Assembly: GCA_001660395.1 (NCBI GenBank)
Contig: LXWE01000001.1
Coordinates: 62,001 to 126,000, forward strand
Direction of reading: 5' to 3'
Origin: Alteromonadaceae bacterium XY-R5
Lineage (GTDB): Bacteria > Pseudomonadota > Gammaproteobacteria > Enterobacterales > Alteromonadaceae
DNA: 64,000 nucleotides
Shown: one piece after another, positions 18,295-27,927 of the stretch
Numbering within the stretch: the first letter of the stretch is position 1
Layout: each line of letters starts with the position of its first letter
Program-made: the position numbers and the translations under genes
Notes under the pieces: generated by a model
Databases searched by the model: none
What the model saw: only the letters and a program-made list of their open reading frames with translations
What the model was told of the DNA's origin: nothing

Positions 18295-18317
18295 TTACCC
18301 CACACGAAGTGGGGTAA
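18295..18317 (-). terminator. Second hairpin after sdhB
   Basis: An 8-bp stem (TTACCCCA / TGGGGTAA) with a 7-nt loop lies 10 bases past the sdhB stop and just before the main terminator. It may be a 3'-end stabiliser. Confidence 0.5.
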
Positions 18318-18327
18318 CAATAAGCGC

Positions 18328-19038
18328 CTAAACAGCCCGTTGTAGCAACATTGACTTGATATGGCCAATGGCTTTGGTCGGGTTTAGTCCTTTTGGACAC
18401 ACGTTAACGCAATTCATGATACCGTGACAGCGGAATACGCTGAACGCATCATCTAAATCGTTTAGTCGTTCTTCAGTCGCTGTATCGCGGCTGTCAATCA
18501 GGAAACGATAGGCGTGCAACAAACCAGCAGGTCCGATGAACTTATCTGGGTTCCACCAGAATGACGGACAAGAGGTTGAACAACATGCACACAGAATACA
18601 CTCATACAGTCCATCAAGCTTTTCGCGTTCTTCAGGACTTTGCAGGAATTCACGCGCTGGCGGCTGCTTGCTATCGTTAATCAGGAACGGTTTAATTTTT
18701 TCGTACTGATTGTAGAACTGACTCATGTCAACTACCAGGTCACGAATAACCGGCAGACCAGGCAGAGGTCGCAATACAATTTTGCCTTTACCTAATGCTG
18801 ACAATGGCGTAATACAGGCCAGGCCATTTTTACCGTTCATATTAAGACCGTCAGAGCCACACACGCCTTCACGGCATGAACGGCGAAGTGACAGTGTTGG
18901 GTCCTGTTCTTTCAACAGCATCAGCGCGTCCAGCACCATCATGTCACGGCCTTCTGGCAGCTCCAGGGTGTAATCCTGCATGCGCGGCGCTTTATCCACG
19001 TCTGGGTTGTAACGATAAACTGAGATTACTTTTTTCAT
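18328..19038 (-). CDS. sdhB: Succinate dehydrogenase iron-sulfur subunit
   Basis: This 236-residue subunit carries electrons from the flavoprotein to quinone. The [2Fe-2S] cysteines are in SCREGVCGSDGLNMNG and C further on (GLAC). The [4Fe-4S] and [3Fe-4S] clusters are marked by CILCACCSTSCPSFWW and CHGIMNCVNVCPKGLNP. Length matches E. coli (238). It is the last gene of the operon sdhC-sdhD-sdhA-sdhB and starts 15 bases after sdhA. Confidence 0.98.
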   Translation of the reverse strand: MKKVISVYRYNPDVDKAPRMQDYTLELPEGRDMMVLDALMLLKEQDPTLSLRRSCREGVCGSDGLNMNGKNGLACITPLSALGKGKIVLRPLPGLPVIRDLVVDMSQFYNQYEKIKPFLINDSKQPPAREFLQSPEEREKLDGLYECILCACCSTSCPSFWWNPDKFIGPAGLLHAYRFLIDSRDTATEERLNDLDDAFSVFRCHGIMNCVNVCPKGLNPTKAIGHIKSMLLQRAV

Positions 19039-19053
19039 GTCCGTTACTCCGAA

Positions 19054-20823
19054 TTAATAAGTGCGAACTTTCGGTGGGAAAGCTTCACGCAGCTTAGGCG
19101 ACATGTTTACTTCACGCTTCAACATGCTTTCCGTCTGCGGACGGTAGACAGAGTGACACAACCAGTTTTCGTCATCACGATCTGGGTAGTCGAAACGGCT
19201 GTGAGCACCACGGCTTTCAGTACGGAAATTAGCCGCTACCGCTGTGCTGTATGCAGTTTCCATCAGGTTGTCTAATTCCAGACACTCGATACGTTGGGTG
19301 TTGAAATCGCTGCTCTTGTCATCAAGACGCGCAGTTTTCAGACGTTCGCGGATTTCTTTAAGTTGAGCCAGGCCTTCTGCCATAGCATCCCCTTCACGGA
19401 ATACCGAGAAATTAAGCTGCATACATTGTTGCAGGTCTTTTCTGATTTGCGCTGGGTCTTCACCCTGTCCAGGTGTTGAGTTTTCCCAACGATTGAAACG
19501 TGCCAGAGACTCTTCCAGATCAGAAGCAGACGCATCACGCATTTCAGTACCGTCAAGCACTTCACCCAAATGCAGACCCGTTGCACGACCGAATACCACC
19601 AAGTCTAGCAGTGAGTTACCGCCAAGACGGTTAGCACCGTGTACAGATACGCACGCAATTTCACCACAGGCAAACAAGCCTTTGACTGGGGTTTCTTTAC
19701 CATTCTCGTCAATAGTCAAAGCCTGACCGTGAACGTTGGTAGGAATACCACCCATCATATAGTGACACGTTGGGATAACAGGAATCGGCTCTTTGACTGG
19801 ATCGACGTGTGCGAACGTGCGTGAAAGTTCCAGGATACCAGGCAGACGCGACTCAAGTACTTCAGCACCTAAGTGATCCAGCTTCAGTTTGATGTGCGGA
19901 CCCCAAGGACCATCACAACCACGGCCTTCACGGATTTCTGTCATCATCGAACGGGCAACAACGTCACGACCAGCCAAATCTTTAGCGTTAGGAGCATAAC
20001 GCTCCATGAAGCGCTCGCCGTCTTTATTTAACAGATAACCACCTTCACCACGACAGCCTTCCGTTACCAGAACGCCCGCGCCGGCAATACCTGTTGGGTG
20101 GAACTGCCACATTTCCATATCTTGTACAGAAACACCGGCACGCAATGCCATACCAACGCCGTCGCCGGTGTTGATGTGCGCATTGGTAGTAGAGGCGAAG
20201 ATACGGCCTGCACCACCAGTGGCTAAAACAACGGCTTTCGACTTGAAGTACACCACTTCGCCAGTTTCGATATCAATCGCAGTACAACCTACTACGTCTC
20301 CGTCCTGGTTTTTCACCAGATCCAGCGCATACCACTCAGAGAATACTTTTGTGCGGTTTTTTACGTTTTGCTGATACAGCAAGTGCAACAGTGCGTGGCC
20401 GGTACGGTCAGCAGCAGCGGCAGTACGCGCAGCCTGCTCACCACCAAAGTTTTTAGACTGACCACCGAATGGACGCTGATACACGCGACCATTTTCAAAA
20501 CGAGAGAAAGGCAAGCCCATATTTTCCATTTCAATAATGGCTTCTGGACCTGTCTTACACATATATTCGATAGCGTCCTGGTCACCGATATAGTCGGAGC
20601 CTTTAACGGTATCGTACATGTGCCATTCCCAGTTATCTTCGTGGGAGTTACCTAGTGCTACGGTAATACCACCCTGCGCAGATACAGTGTGAGAACGGGT
20701 AGGAAAAACTTTAGACAACAGGGCACACGATTTGCCCGATTGAGAAATTTGCAGTGCAGCGCGCATACCGGCACCACCGGCACCAATTACCACTGCATCA
20801 TATTCATGTACAGGAATACTCAC
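19054..20823 (-). CDS. sdhA: Succinate dehydrogenase flavoprotein subunit
   Basis: This 589-residue catalytic subunit oxidises succinate to fumarate. It has the N-terminal dinucleotide-binding GAGGAGM, H45 in SHTVSAQGG (covalent FAD attachment), and an arginine-rich active-site region around [21 protein letters not shown]. The start is GTG at 20823, immediately after the sdhD TAA. The N terminus ([18 protein letters not shown]) aligns with E. coli SdhA and no ATG fits better. Confidence 0.98.
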   Translation of the reverse strand: MSIPVHEYDAVVIGAGGAGMRAALQISQSGKSCALLSKVFPTRSHTVSAQGGITVALGNSHEDNWEWHMYDTVKGSDYIGDQDAIEYMCKTGPEAIIEMENMGLPFSRFENGRVYQRPFGGQSKNFGGEQAARTAAAADRTGHALLHLLYQQNVKNRTKVFSEWYALDLVKNQDGDVVGCTAIDIETGEVVYFKSKAVVLATGGAGRIFASTTNAHINTGDGVGMALRAGVSVQDMEMWQFHPTGIAGAGVLVTEGCRGEGGYLLNKDGERFMERYAPNAKDLAGRDVVARSMMTEIREGRGCDGPWGPHIKLKLDHLGAEVLESRLPGILELSRTFAHVDPVKEPIPVIPTCHYMMGGIPTNVHGQALTIDENGKETPVKGLFACGEIACVSVHGANRLGGNSLLDLVVFGRATGLHLGEVLDGTEMRDASASDLEESLARFNRWENSTPGQGEDPAQIRKDLQQCMQLNFSVFREGDAMAEGLAQLKEIRERLKTARLDDKSSDFNTQRIECLELDNLMETAYSTAVAANFRTESRGAHSRFDYPDRDDENWLCHSVYRPQTESMLKREVNMSPKLREAFPPKVRTY

Positions 20824-21171
20824 TTACACACCCCACAAAACGAATAGGCCAACAACCACGTACAAAATTGCAATCAGGTTCAACACATATTGTAGAACCA
20901 GGCGCAATGACGCTGCTTTAACATAGTCCGTCAGAACTTGCCAAAGACCGATTTTAACGTGCAGCATAATGGACACTAGGGTCAAAAAGGTGAAGACCTT
21001 CATGGCCAGGTTGCTGAACAGCCCTTGCCAAATTTCAAAGGTCACAACTGGGGTACAGATAAAAAACCCAGCCATAAAGATAGAAAATGCTGCAATGATT
21101 ATCGCCGTTGCACGTAAGGTGACGAAATCCTGCACACCATTACGCTTCAAGGAAGCCTCATTGATTACCAT
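20824..21171 (-). CDS. sdhD: Succinate dehydrogenase membrane anchor SdhD
   Basis: This 115-residue anchor has three transmembrane helices (about residues 22-42, 55-75, 90-112) and helps bind haem b and quinone. The start is taken as ATG at 21171 because it overlaps the sdhC stop by 7 bases (ATGGTAA) and gives the E. coli length. Longer upstream in-frame sequence would run deep into sdhC. DYVKAASLRL, with the Asp-Tyr pair used for the quinone site, is present. Confidence 0.93.
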   Translation of the reverse strand: MVINEASLKRNGVQDFVTLRATAIIIAAFSIFMAGFFICTPVVTFEIWQGLFSNLAMKVFTFLTLVSIMLHVKIGLWQVLTDYVKAASLRLVLQYVLNLIAILYVVVGLFVLWGV

Positions 21172-21539
21172 AGTACGACTCCTACTACGATTGTTAACAC
21201 GATCCAAAGAGCAATAACGGCTTTGGCGCTGTTATTCCCTGAAGCCAGTTCTTCCCAGTAACCTTTATCCATCACCATGTGACGAAGACCACCAAGAATA
21301 TGATAGGTCAGCGCGGATACCGTGCCGATAGCTATCAACTTACCCAGCACACCGTCCATTACTTGCTGTACGTACTCGAAACTTTCTTGAGAAGTCAGAG
21401 ACACAGCCCATGCCCAAATCACAAATAACAATGCGAAGAACATGGCAACACCGGTCACGCGGTGTAAAATTGAAACAATGGCGGATGGAGGAAAACTAAT
21501 CGTATTGAGTTGTAAGTTTACGGGTCTTTGCTTTTTCAC
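21165..21539 (-). CDS. sdhC: Succinate dehydrogenase cytochrome b556 subunit SdhC
   Basis: This 124-residue membrane anchor has KKQRPVNLQLNTISFPPSAI at the N terminus, SILHRVTGV (Ser and Arg of the quinone site) and HILGGLRHMVMD with the haem-ligand histidine. Three membrane helices are visible. The start is GTG at 21539; no in-frame ATG or other start precedes it before a poor context, and E. coli SdhC also has a Val at this point. First gene of the operon, divergent from gltA. Confidence 0.95.
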   Translation of the reverse strand: MKKQRPVNLQLNTISFPPSAIVSILHRVTGVAMFFALLFVIWAWAVSLTSQESFEYVQQVMDGVLGKLIAIGTVSALTYHILGGLRHMVMDKGYWEELASGNNSAKAVIALWIVLTIVVGVVLW

Positions 21540-21977
21540 GATTTGTTGCCTGTTTAACCCAAGTGGGTTGTCTTAAGTTTCATTGTTATTGCTAAAGTAT
21601 TGCACTCTAGCAACTGCTTCGTGTTCTACTTAGCACAACAATTGTTGTCTGTAGGGTTATTGAATAAAGATGTAAAAAAAATGTTAATTTAAACAGTTTT
21701 TGTTGCACCAATATTCAACAGACCCGAAGTATATCCAGCGATTGAGCCAATTACAATTTTTGTTCTTTATTAGTAAGTTATAGATAATAAAAATTAACCT
21801 TATTGACGAAATATTCACCATCTGAATACTTTTGTCCCATTGCATAGAAAACGGTCTAAATTGCATTTAAATTGACTTAAAGGTCGTTTGTCAGTACAAA
21901 TAGCGGCGATTTTTCCCAGTGAACGGACCACTTTAGTCCATTTTACTGCTAACAGAACCATTCTGAGGAGAGCACTC
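21540..21977. other. Divergent promoter region sdhC / gltA
   Basis: This 438-base AT-rich region lies between sdhC (minus) and gltA (plus). A GTTAATTTAAAC stretch near 21683-21694 resembles ArcA-type repeats, and control of sdh and gltA by ArcA is established in E. coli; here it is only a visual match. The short overlapping ORFs look like chance. Confidence 0.5.
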
Positions 21978-23258
21978 ATGGCAGATCAGAAAGCCATCTT
22001 AAAAGTTGGTGAAAAGGAACTCGAGCTTCCGATTTATTCAGGTACAGCTGGTCAAGACGTAATTGACGTACGTACTTTAGGCGCAAGCGGCTATTTCACC
22101 TTTGACCCAGGCTTTATGGCGACTGGCTCGTGCGAATCTGAAATTACTTATATCGATGGTAACAAAGGTGTTTTACTGCACCGTGGTTACTCCATTGAAG
22201 AACTGGCCCGTGACGCAGACTACATCGAAGTATGTTATATGCTGCTGCACGGTGAAGCGCCTTCAAAAGAGCAATATGAAGAGTTTAAACACACTATTAC
22301 TCGTCACACCTTAGTGCACGATCAAGTGAACAACTTCTTCCGTGGTTTCCGCCGCGATGCTCACCCAATGGCAATGTTGTGTGGAACAGTGGGTGCCCTT
22401 TCATCTTTCTATCATGATGATTTGGATATTTCTGATCCAGAGCAACGCCTGCGCAGCGCCTATCGCTTAGTCGCGAAAATGCCTACGCTGGTTGCCATGT
22501 GCTACAAATACAACATCGGTCAGCCGTTCGTGTACCCACGTAACGACCTGAGCTATGCTGCGAACTTCCTGAACATGATGTTCTCTGTACCAGCTGAAAA
22601 ATACCAAATTAGCGCCGCTGTAGAGCGTGCGATGGATCGTATTTTCATTCTGCATGCAGACCATGAACAAAATGCGTCAACCTCTACTGTTCGCCTGGCG
22701 GGTTCTTCTGGCGCTAACCCTTACGCATGTATCGCTGCAGGTGTTGCGTCTCTTTGGGGTCCTGCGCATGGTGGTGCAAATGAAGCTTGTTTGAACATGC
22801 TGGAAGAAATTGGCTCTGTAGACCGAATTCCTGAGTTCATCGCTAAAGCGAAAGATAAGAACGATCCTTTCCGTCTGATGGGCTTCGGTCACCGTGTTTA
22901 TAAAAACTATGACCCTCGCGCAACAGTGATGCGTGAAAGCTGCCACGAAGTACTGAAAGAGCTAAACGTTAACGATCCACTACTGGACGTTGCAATGGAG
23001 CTTGAGCGTATCGCGCTAAGCGACCCATATTTCGCTGAGAAGAAACTGTTCCCGAACGTTGACTTCTACTCTGGCATTATCTTAAAAGCCATTGGTATTC
23101 CTACCAACATGTTTACTTGTATCTTTGCACTGGCACGTACAGTAGGTTGGATTTCTCACTGGCATGAAATGTTGAGCCAGCCTGGTCAGAAGATCGGTCG
23201 TCCTCGTCAGTTGTATACTGGTCACGCGCAGCGTCCATATACGCCACTGAAGAAATAG
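21978..23258 (+). CDS. gltA: Citrate synthase
   Basis: This 426-residue type II (NADH-sensitive, hexameric class) citrate synthase condenses oxaloacetate and acetyl-CoA; E. coli GltA has 427. Catalytic segments are [24 protein letters not shown] and [14 protein letters not shown] (histidines and aspartate). The start ATG at 21978 is preceded by GAGGAG at 21965-21970, while an upstream in-frame start at 21888 would add 30 residues without family similarity. Terminator at 23279-23307. It is divergent from sdhCDAB-sucABCD, forming a TCA gene block. Confidence 0.98.
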   Translation: MADQKAILKVGEKELELPIYSGTAGQDVIDVRTLGASGYFTFDPGFMATGSCESEITYIDGNKGVLLHRGYSIEELARDADYIEVCYMLLHGEAPSKEQYEEFKHTITRHTLVHDQVNNFFRGFRRDAHPMAMLCGTVGALSSFYHDDLDISDPEQRLRSAYRLVAKMPTLVAMCYKYNIGQPFVYPRNDLSYAANFLNMMFSVPAEKYQISAAVERAMDRIFILHADHEQNASTSTVRLAGSSGANPYACIAAGVASLWGPAHGGANEACLNMLEEIGSVDRIPEFIAKAKDKNDPFRLMGFGHRVYKNYDPRATVMRESCHEVLKELNVNDPLLDVAMELERIALSDPYFAEKKLFPNVDFYSGIILKAIGIPTNMFTCIFALARTVGWISHWHEMLSQPGQKIGRPRQLYTGHAQRPYTPLKK

Positions 23259-23278
23259 ACACAAGTATATTACCTTCT

Positions 23279-23307
23279 AAATAGCGCCCTACGGCGCTAT
23301 TTTTTTA
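23279..23307 (+). terminator. gltA intrinsic terminator
   Basis: An 8- to 10-bp stem (ATAGCGCC / GGCGCTAT, extended by A-T pairs) with a CTAC loop is followed by seven Ts, 20 bases past the gltA stop. Confidence 0.93.
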
Positions 23308-23524
23308 TCTCAAACACTCCCCCAACACTTGTCGATATTTCTGCATCTGCGCTTGCCTGGCTGCTTATTTTGATGACTGTGCCGTAGCAACACATTCAAC
23401 ACATAGTCGCAGGGTAATCTCAGGCTTTTAACAGGGCTATTCTGCCAGAAGACTATCTGGCATAGTGTCTTTAAACCTCAGGATTAACGCCATCTGTAAC
23501 ATGCCACATTCTTGTTAAATTCCC

Positions 23525-23556
23525 CCTCACTTGTTCAGACTCAGGTGAGGTTTTTT
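23525..23556 (+). terminator. Orphan plus-strand intrinsic terminator
   Basis: A 6-bp stem CCTCAC / GTGAGG with a 14-nt loop is followed by TTTTTT. No annotated gene ends here: gltA is already terminated about 220 bases earlier. It may mark the 3' end of a small RNA. Confidence 0.55.
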
Positions 23557-23998
23557 CTCAGCGTAAAGCTTCAAGTGTGTAGTTAATAGATGGCCAAACG
23601 GCAGCTCGAACAAAGGCGTTCGTAAATGACGATGAAAGCATTCAGTATATATTTCACTCGGATATACATTTACCGAATCAATAGCTGAAATAAACTGAAT
23701 AAATAGCATGAAATTTTTGCGAATTTTTTCAGCCAGATTAGAGACATGAATATACGAATGGGAACCTTTTCATACCCTAAATGGCAGTTTCAAATAACTC
23801 AAATGCCGAAAAAACACTCATCTGACCAGGATTCAGGTGAGGTTAATAACCATTTTTATGGCTGAATATCCCCCCTACTTTCCCAAATTCAGACAATAAC
23901 GAGCTCTATACCTCTTCCCTCAACATGCGATAGTTACATTAATTTTACATAAATATGGAAAAATCGTATTTACTTACGCAAAATTAATTGACCACATT

Positions 23999-24030
23999 GC
24001 ATAAAAAAGCGCGATAAAATCGCGCCTTTT
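23999..24030 (-). terminator. manC-manB intrinsic terminator
   Basis: A 7-bp GC-rich stem (GCGCGAT / ATCGCGC) with a 3-nt loop is followed on minus by six Ts, about 35 bases past the manB stop. Confidence 0.9.
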
Positions 24031-24060
24031 CTTAATAATCTTGGTCCTATCACCTTTGAG

Positions 24061-25512
24061 TTAGTGTTGACGAATCATCTCCAGCAACTCTCGGGTTTTA
24101 GACTCCATCAATGCTACATCACCTTTGCTTTCTACATTAAGACGAATAACAGGTTCAGTGTTGGATTTTCGTAAGTTAAAACGCCAGTTTTCAAATTCCA
24201 ATCCAATCCCGTCTGTCTCGTCTAACAACACTGCTGAATCCTGATAAGCAGATAACACGCGTGCAATGGCGTCATCTGGGTCAGCCAAGGTTGAGTTTAT
24301 CTCACCAGAAGACGGATATGCTGCGATTCGCTCTTCCACCAGTGTTGATAAAGGCTTACCTGATAAACTCACCAACTCCGCCACCAACAACCAGGGAATC
24401 ATACCGGAATCACAATAGGCAAAATCACGAAAGTAATGGTGAGCACTCATCTCACCACCGTATACCGCATTTTCAGCACGCATACGTTCTTTAATAAACG
24501 CATGTCCGGTTTTAGACTTAATCGGCACTCCACCCGCTTCAGAGATAATGTCCTGAGTATTCCAATACACCCTTGGATCAAAAATGATATTAGCGCCCTG
24601 CTCTTTCTCCAAAAAGGCTTTTGCCAACAAACCAACGATATAATAACCCTCGATAAACTGGCCTTTTTCATCAAACAGAAAGCAACGGTCAAAATCACCG
24701 TCCCAGGCGATGCCCATGTCTGCCTGATGTGCAATCACGGCATTGGCAGTATCTGCGCGACTTTCAGGCAGCAGAGGATTCGGAATCCCATTAGGAAAGG
24801 TGCCATCTGGCTGATGATGAACTTTGATAAACTCGATGGGGAGATGCAATGATTTAAGCGCGGCTTCAACGGCATCCAATGCCTTACCCGCTGCGCCATT
24901 TCCTGCATTCACCACGAGCTTTAGTGGCCGCAATTCTGAAGGCGTAATATAGGTTAACAAGTGTTCTGTATACGCATCAAGTGTTGAACTTTGAGTATAA
25001 CGCCCTGAATGAGTTAACTGATCCACTTGAACGCTACCATGGCCATCCACAAAATCCTGCGTTGACACACGTTCAGTACTGAACTTCGCTAATCCTGCAT
25101 CAACACTTTCTTGCGAGTAAGACTCCGCGAGCGCCTGTATAGCAAATAAACCGGTGTCACCACTAATAGGAACAGAACCCGCTTTAACCAGTTTCATTCC
25201 ATTGTAATCAATTGGGTTATGGCTTGCAGTTACTTCAATTCCACCATCAACGCCAAGATGCTTGGTTGCAAAATAAATTTCTTCAGTGCCTGTCATGCCT
25301 AGATCAATAACATTCGCACCACCGTCTATTAAACCTGCAGATAACGCCAGCTTCAAAGGTGCCGAGGTTAAACGCACATCGCCACCGACCACTACGCTTT
25401 TTGCGCTAAGCTGCTCAGCAAATGCCCGGCCAATTCGATACGCCACATTTTCATCAAGCTGTTCGATTAATTTGCCGCGAATGTCGTAGGCTTTAAAACA
25501 GCTAATTTTCAT
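24061..25512 (-). CDS. manB: Phosphomannomutase (phosphohexomutase)
   Basis: This 483-residue enzyme of the alpha-D-phosphohexomutase family converts mannose-6-P to mannose-1-P for GDP-mannose. The phosphoserine is S97 in TASHNP, and the metal site is DGDFDR. A sugar-binding loop [10 protein letters not shown] and the C-terminal phosphate-binding RKSNTEP are present. Its ATG overlaps the manC stop by four bases (ATGA), so the two are coupled. A dual phosphomannomutase/phosphoglucomutase activity (AlgC-like) cannot be excluded. Products feed exopolysaccharide or lipopolysaccharide synthesis elsewhere in the genome. Confidence 0.94.
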   Translation of the reverse strand: MKISCFKAYDIRGKLIEQLDENVAYRIGRAFAEQLSAKSVVVGGDVRLTSAPLKLALSAGLIDGGANVIDLGMTGTEEIYFATKHLGVDGGIEVTASHNPIDYNGMKLVKAGSVPISGDTGLFAIQALAESYSQESVDAGLAKFSTERVSTQDFVDGHGSVQVDQLTHSGRYTQSSTLDAYTEHLLTYITPSELRPLKLVVNAGNGAAGKALDAVEAALKSLHLPIEFIKVHHQPDGTFPNGIPNPLLPESRADTANAVIAHQADMGIAWDGDFDRCFLFDEKGQFIEGYYIVGLLAKAFLEKEQGANIIFDPRVYWNTQDIISEAGGVPIKSKTGHAFIKERMRAENAVYGGEMSAHHYFRDFAYCDSGMIPWLLVAELVSLSGKPLSTLVEERIAAYPSSGEINSTLADPDDAIARVLSAYQDSAVLLDETDGIGLEFENWRFNLRKSNTEPVIRLNVESKGDVALMESKTRELLEMIRQH

Positions 25513-26942
25513 GCCGGATCCTTTTTATCCGACGTACGTCCGTAACGATCAGAAAAACGCACTATGTCATCTTCCCCGAGATACCCCCCCGACTGAATTT
25601 CAATCAGTTCCAGAGGAATTTTCCCTGGGTTTTCAAGCGCGTGTATCGCTCCCAGTGGGATATAAGTAGATTCGTTTTCAGTCACTAAGAAGGTTTCATT
25701 ATCACGGGTAACACTGGCCGTACCTGACACCACAATCCAGTGTTCAGCGCGATGATGGTGCATCTGTACCGACAGTTTTTCGCCAGGTTTTACCGTAATA
25801 CGCTTAACCTGGAATCGCTCACCATTATCAATGCTATCGTAACTTCCCCAGGGGCGGAAAACTTCACGGTGAAACTGAAACTCAGAGCGTTTCTCGGCCT
25901 TGAGTTTATCCACCACCTTCTTAATATTCTCCACTTTATCCTTGTGAGCGACCATGACCGCGTCTTTGGTTTCAACCACCACTACGTCATCTAAACCAAT
26001 CACAGAAATCAGGCGCTGTTCAGCATTGATATAGCTGTTACTTACTTGCTCTAAAATTGCATCGCCAACAACAACATTGCCATTGGCATCTTTTTGCGAA
26101 GCGGTCTCCCATAGAGAAGACCAGCTGCCCACATCACTCCAGCCCGCGTCTAATGGCACAACAGCAGCCGCATCTGTTTTTTCCATCACCGCATAATCGA
26201 TGGAGTCTGATGGACAACGAGCGAAAACGTCTGCATCGATACGAATAAAGTCGAGATCCAGAGTCTCTGTTGCTATCGCCTGTTGGCAAACTTCAAACAT
26301 TTCTGGCGAGAATTTTTTCAGCTCTTCAAGATAACGGCTGGCTTTAAACATGAACATGCCGCTATTCCATAAATATGCGCCGTTATCCAAATAAGACTGG
26401 GCGGTTACTTGGTCAGGCTTTTCTACGAACTGAGCGACCTCATATCCCTGTGCGCCTGCTCCCAATGCCTCGCCTTTTCGGATGTAACCATAACCCGTAT
26501 GCGCACAATTTGGCACCACACCAAATGTCACCAATTTGCCTTGTTCGGCTAATATCTCAGCTTTTGCAATCGCTTGATGAAATGATTGCTGGTCTGCAAT
26601 TAAGTGGTCTGCTGCTAACACAAGCAGCACGGAATCCTGACCATTTTCTGTTGCCCTAAGCGCCGCTAACGCGATGGCAGGAGCGGTGTTCTTCCCCATC
26701 GGCTCAAGAATAATTCCGCCATGAGATATATCACCCTGACGAACTTGTTCAGCTAACAAAAACCTGTGCTCTTCGTTACAAATAAACAGAGGCGCTTCCA
26801 TTGGCAAACCAAGAAGGCGGAAATACGTTTCCTGGAGCATAGTAAATTGAGAGGTCAGTCGTAAAAACTGCTTGGGAAGGGCAGCCCTAGATTTGGGCCA
26901 TAGGCGGCTCCCGGTGCCGCCTGCCAGAATCACTGGCTTCAT
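25509..26942 (-). CDS. manC: Mannose-1-phosphate guanylyltransferase / mannose-6-phosphate isomerase
   Basis: This 477-residue bifunctional-type enzyme makes GDP-mannose. The N-terminal nucleotidyltransferase has [14 protein letters not shown] at about 6-19 and FVEKPD. The C-terminal cupin (about 340-470) has [34 protein letters not shown] and [13 protein letters not shown], as in AlgA/CpsB proteins. The start is ATG at 26942, preceded by AAGGA; a longer in-frame start at 26978 adds a non-conserved extension and is rejected. It is followed by manB with a four-base overlap. Confidence 0.95.
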   Translation of the reverse strand: MKPVILAGGTGSRLWPKSRAALPKQFLRLTSQFTMLQETYFRLLGLPMEAPLFICNEEHRFLLAEQVRQGDISHGGIILEPMGKNTAPAIALAALRATENGQDSVLLVLAADHLIADQQSFHQAIAKAEILAEQGKLVTFGVVPNCAHTGYGYIRKGEALGAGAQGYEVAQFVEKPDQVTAQSYLDNGAYLWNSGMFMFKASRYLEELKKFSPEMFEVCQQAIATETLDLDFIRIDADVFARCPSDSIDYAVMEKTDAAAVVPLDAGWSDVGSWSSLWETASQKDANGNVVVGDAILEQVSNSYINAEQRLISVIGLDDVVVVETKDAVMVAHKDKVENIKKVVDKLKAEKRSEFQFHREVFRPWGSYDSIDNGERFQVKRITVKPGEKLSVQMHHHRAEHWIVVSGTASVTRDNETFLVTENESTYIPLGAIHALENPGKIPLELIEIQSGGYLGEDDIVRFSDRYGRTSDKKDPA

Positions 26943-27049
26943 AGACTCATCCTTAATACAGATTGTGGCGTAATCCAAGCATACTAAAGGACAAATAGCG
27001 GTGATTCAATCTGCAAGTTGAACTCAACTTAACCTATGCAACAATTGTC

Positions 27050-27883
27050 TTACCCCACTAATCGACCAGAACGATAATCCATCATGGCCTGATGAATCTC
27101 CGCTTCGGTGTTCATCACAAATGGTCCGTACTGCACTACGGGCTCGCCAATAGGCCTGGCTGCCAGCACAATCAGCCGTGCGCCTGCATTTCCTTTCACG
27201 CGTAGTTTGTTGCCTTTCGAGAATACCGCCAGTTCACCCTGAACAATCGGCTCACCAACAATCTCGATACAGCCCTCATAGCAATAACAAAAACACTGAT
27301 GTTCAATCGGCAAATCAATTACTTGCTCCGCGTCTTCTGAAAAGGCCAGATCATAAAATAGCGGCTTTACCGACTGCGTTGAAACAGGCCCTTTTATTTG
27401 GTCAAATTCGCCAGCCAATACTTTAACAGATACACCATTATCAAGCGTGAGTTCGGGTACCTGACTGGCGGGAATATCCTGATATCCAGGCGCAGACATT
27501 TTCTCACTGGCAGGCAAATTGATCCAAAGTTGAAATCCTCGCATCAGTCCTTCCGTTTGTTCCGGCATTTCCGAATGAATAATGCCTCGCCCGGCATTCA
27601 TCCACTGAATGCCGCCAGACTGGATCACCCCCGAGTTACCGGCTGAGTCCTGATGGCGCATTTTACCTTCCAGCATATATGTCACGGTTTGAAAACCGCG
27701 GTGCGGATGTTCAGGAAAGCCCGCGATATACTCGCCAGGGTTGTCTGAACCAAATTCGTCCAGCATCAGAAATGGATCCAGATTACGCAATGCTGGCTGA
27801 CCCAATATGCGTTTCAAACTGACACCTGCGCCGTCCTGCGTGGCCATCCCCTGGACTTTCTTAACTACTTTGCGTTCACTCAT
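27050..27883 (-). CDS. Pirin family protein
   Basis: This 277-residue bicupin belongs to the pirin family. Probable metal ligands are H59 and H61 (EHPHRGF), H103 and E105 (IIHSEMPE), matching the iron site of human pirin and E. coli YhhW. Members include quercetinases, but many have no known substrate, so the reaction here is not known. It starts 44 bases after the TraF-like gene on the same strand and may be cotranscribed, without an obvious functional link. Confidence 0.93.
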   Translation of the reverse strand: MSERKVVKKVQGMATQDGAGVSLKRILGQPALRNLDPFLMLDEFGSDNPGEYIAGFPEHPHRGFQTVTYMLEGKMRHQDSAGNSGVIQSGGIQWMNAGRGIIHSEMPEQTEGLMRGFQLWINLPASEKMSAPGYQDIPASQVPELTLDNGVSVKVLAGEFDQIKGPVSTQSVKPLFYDLAFSEDAEQVIDLPIEHQCFCYCYEGCIEIVGEPIVQGELAVFSKGNKLRVKGNAGARLIVLAARPIGEPVVQYGPFVMNTEAEIHQAMMDYRSGRLVG

Positions 27884-27927
27884 AATTCACATCATCTGAC
27901 TGTTGCCAGGTTTCTCGCCTGGCGTGT

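Larger units (their letters stand above)
23259..24060. other. 802-base gap between gltA and manB with orphan hairpins
   Basis: The gap holds the gltA terminator (23279-23307), a hairpin TGCCAG/CTGGCA at 23443-23462, a second plus-strand terminator at 23525-23556 and the manB terminator (23999-24030). The 12-base string TTCAGGTGAGGT occurs near 23831, and TCAGGTGAGGT also in the 23525-23556 terminator. A 60-codon minus ORF at 23527-23709 has no ribosome-binding site and is not called. A small RNA between 23308 and 23556 is possible. Confidence 0.55.

Noticed and set aside
15359-21217. Many plus-strand ORFs of 60-140 codons across the sdh-suc region
   Set aside because: They lie opposite well-conserved genes, lack ribosome-binding sites and have low-complexity translations typical of antisense shadows.
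23527-23709. 60-codon minus-strand ORF between gltA and manB
   Set aside because: It has no ribosome-binding site and no recognisable motif, and its end runs through a plus-strand terminator. A chance ORF is more likely.
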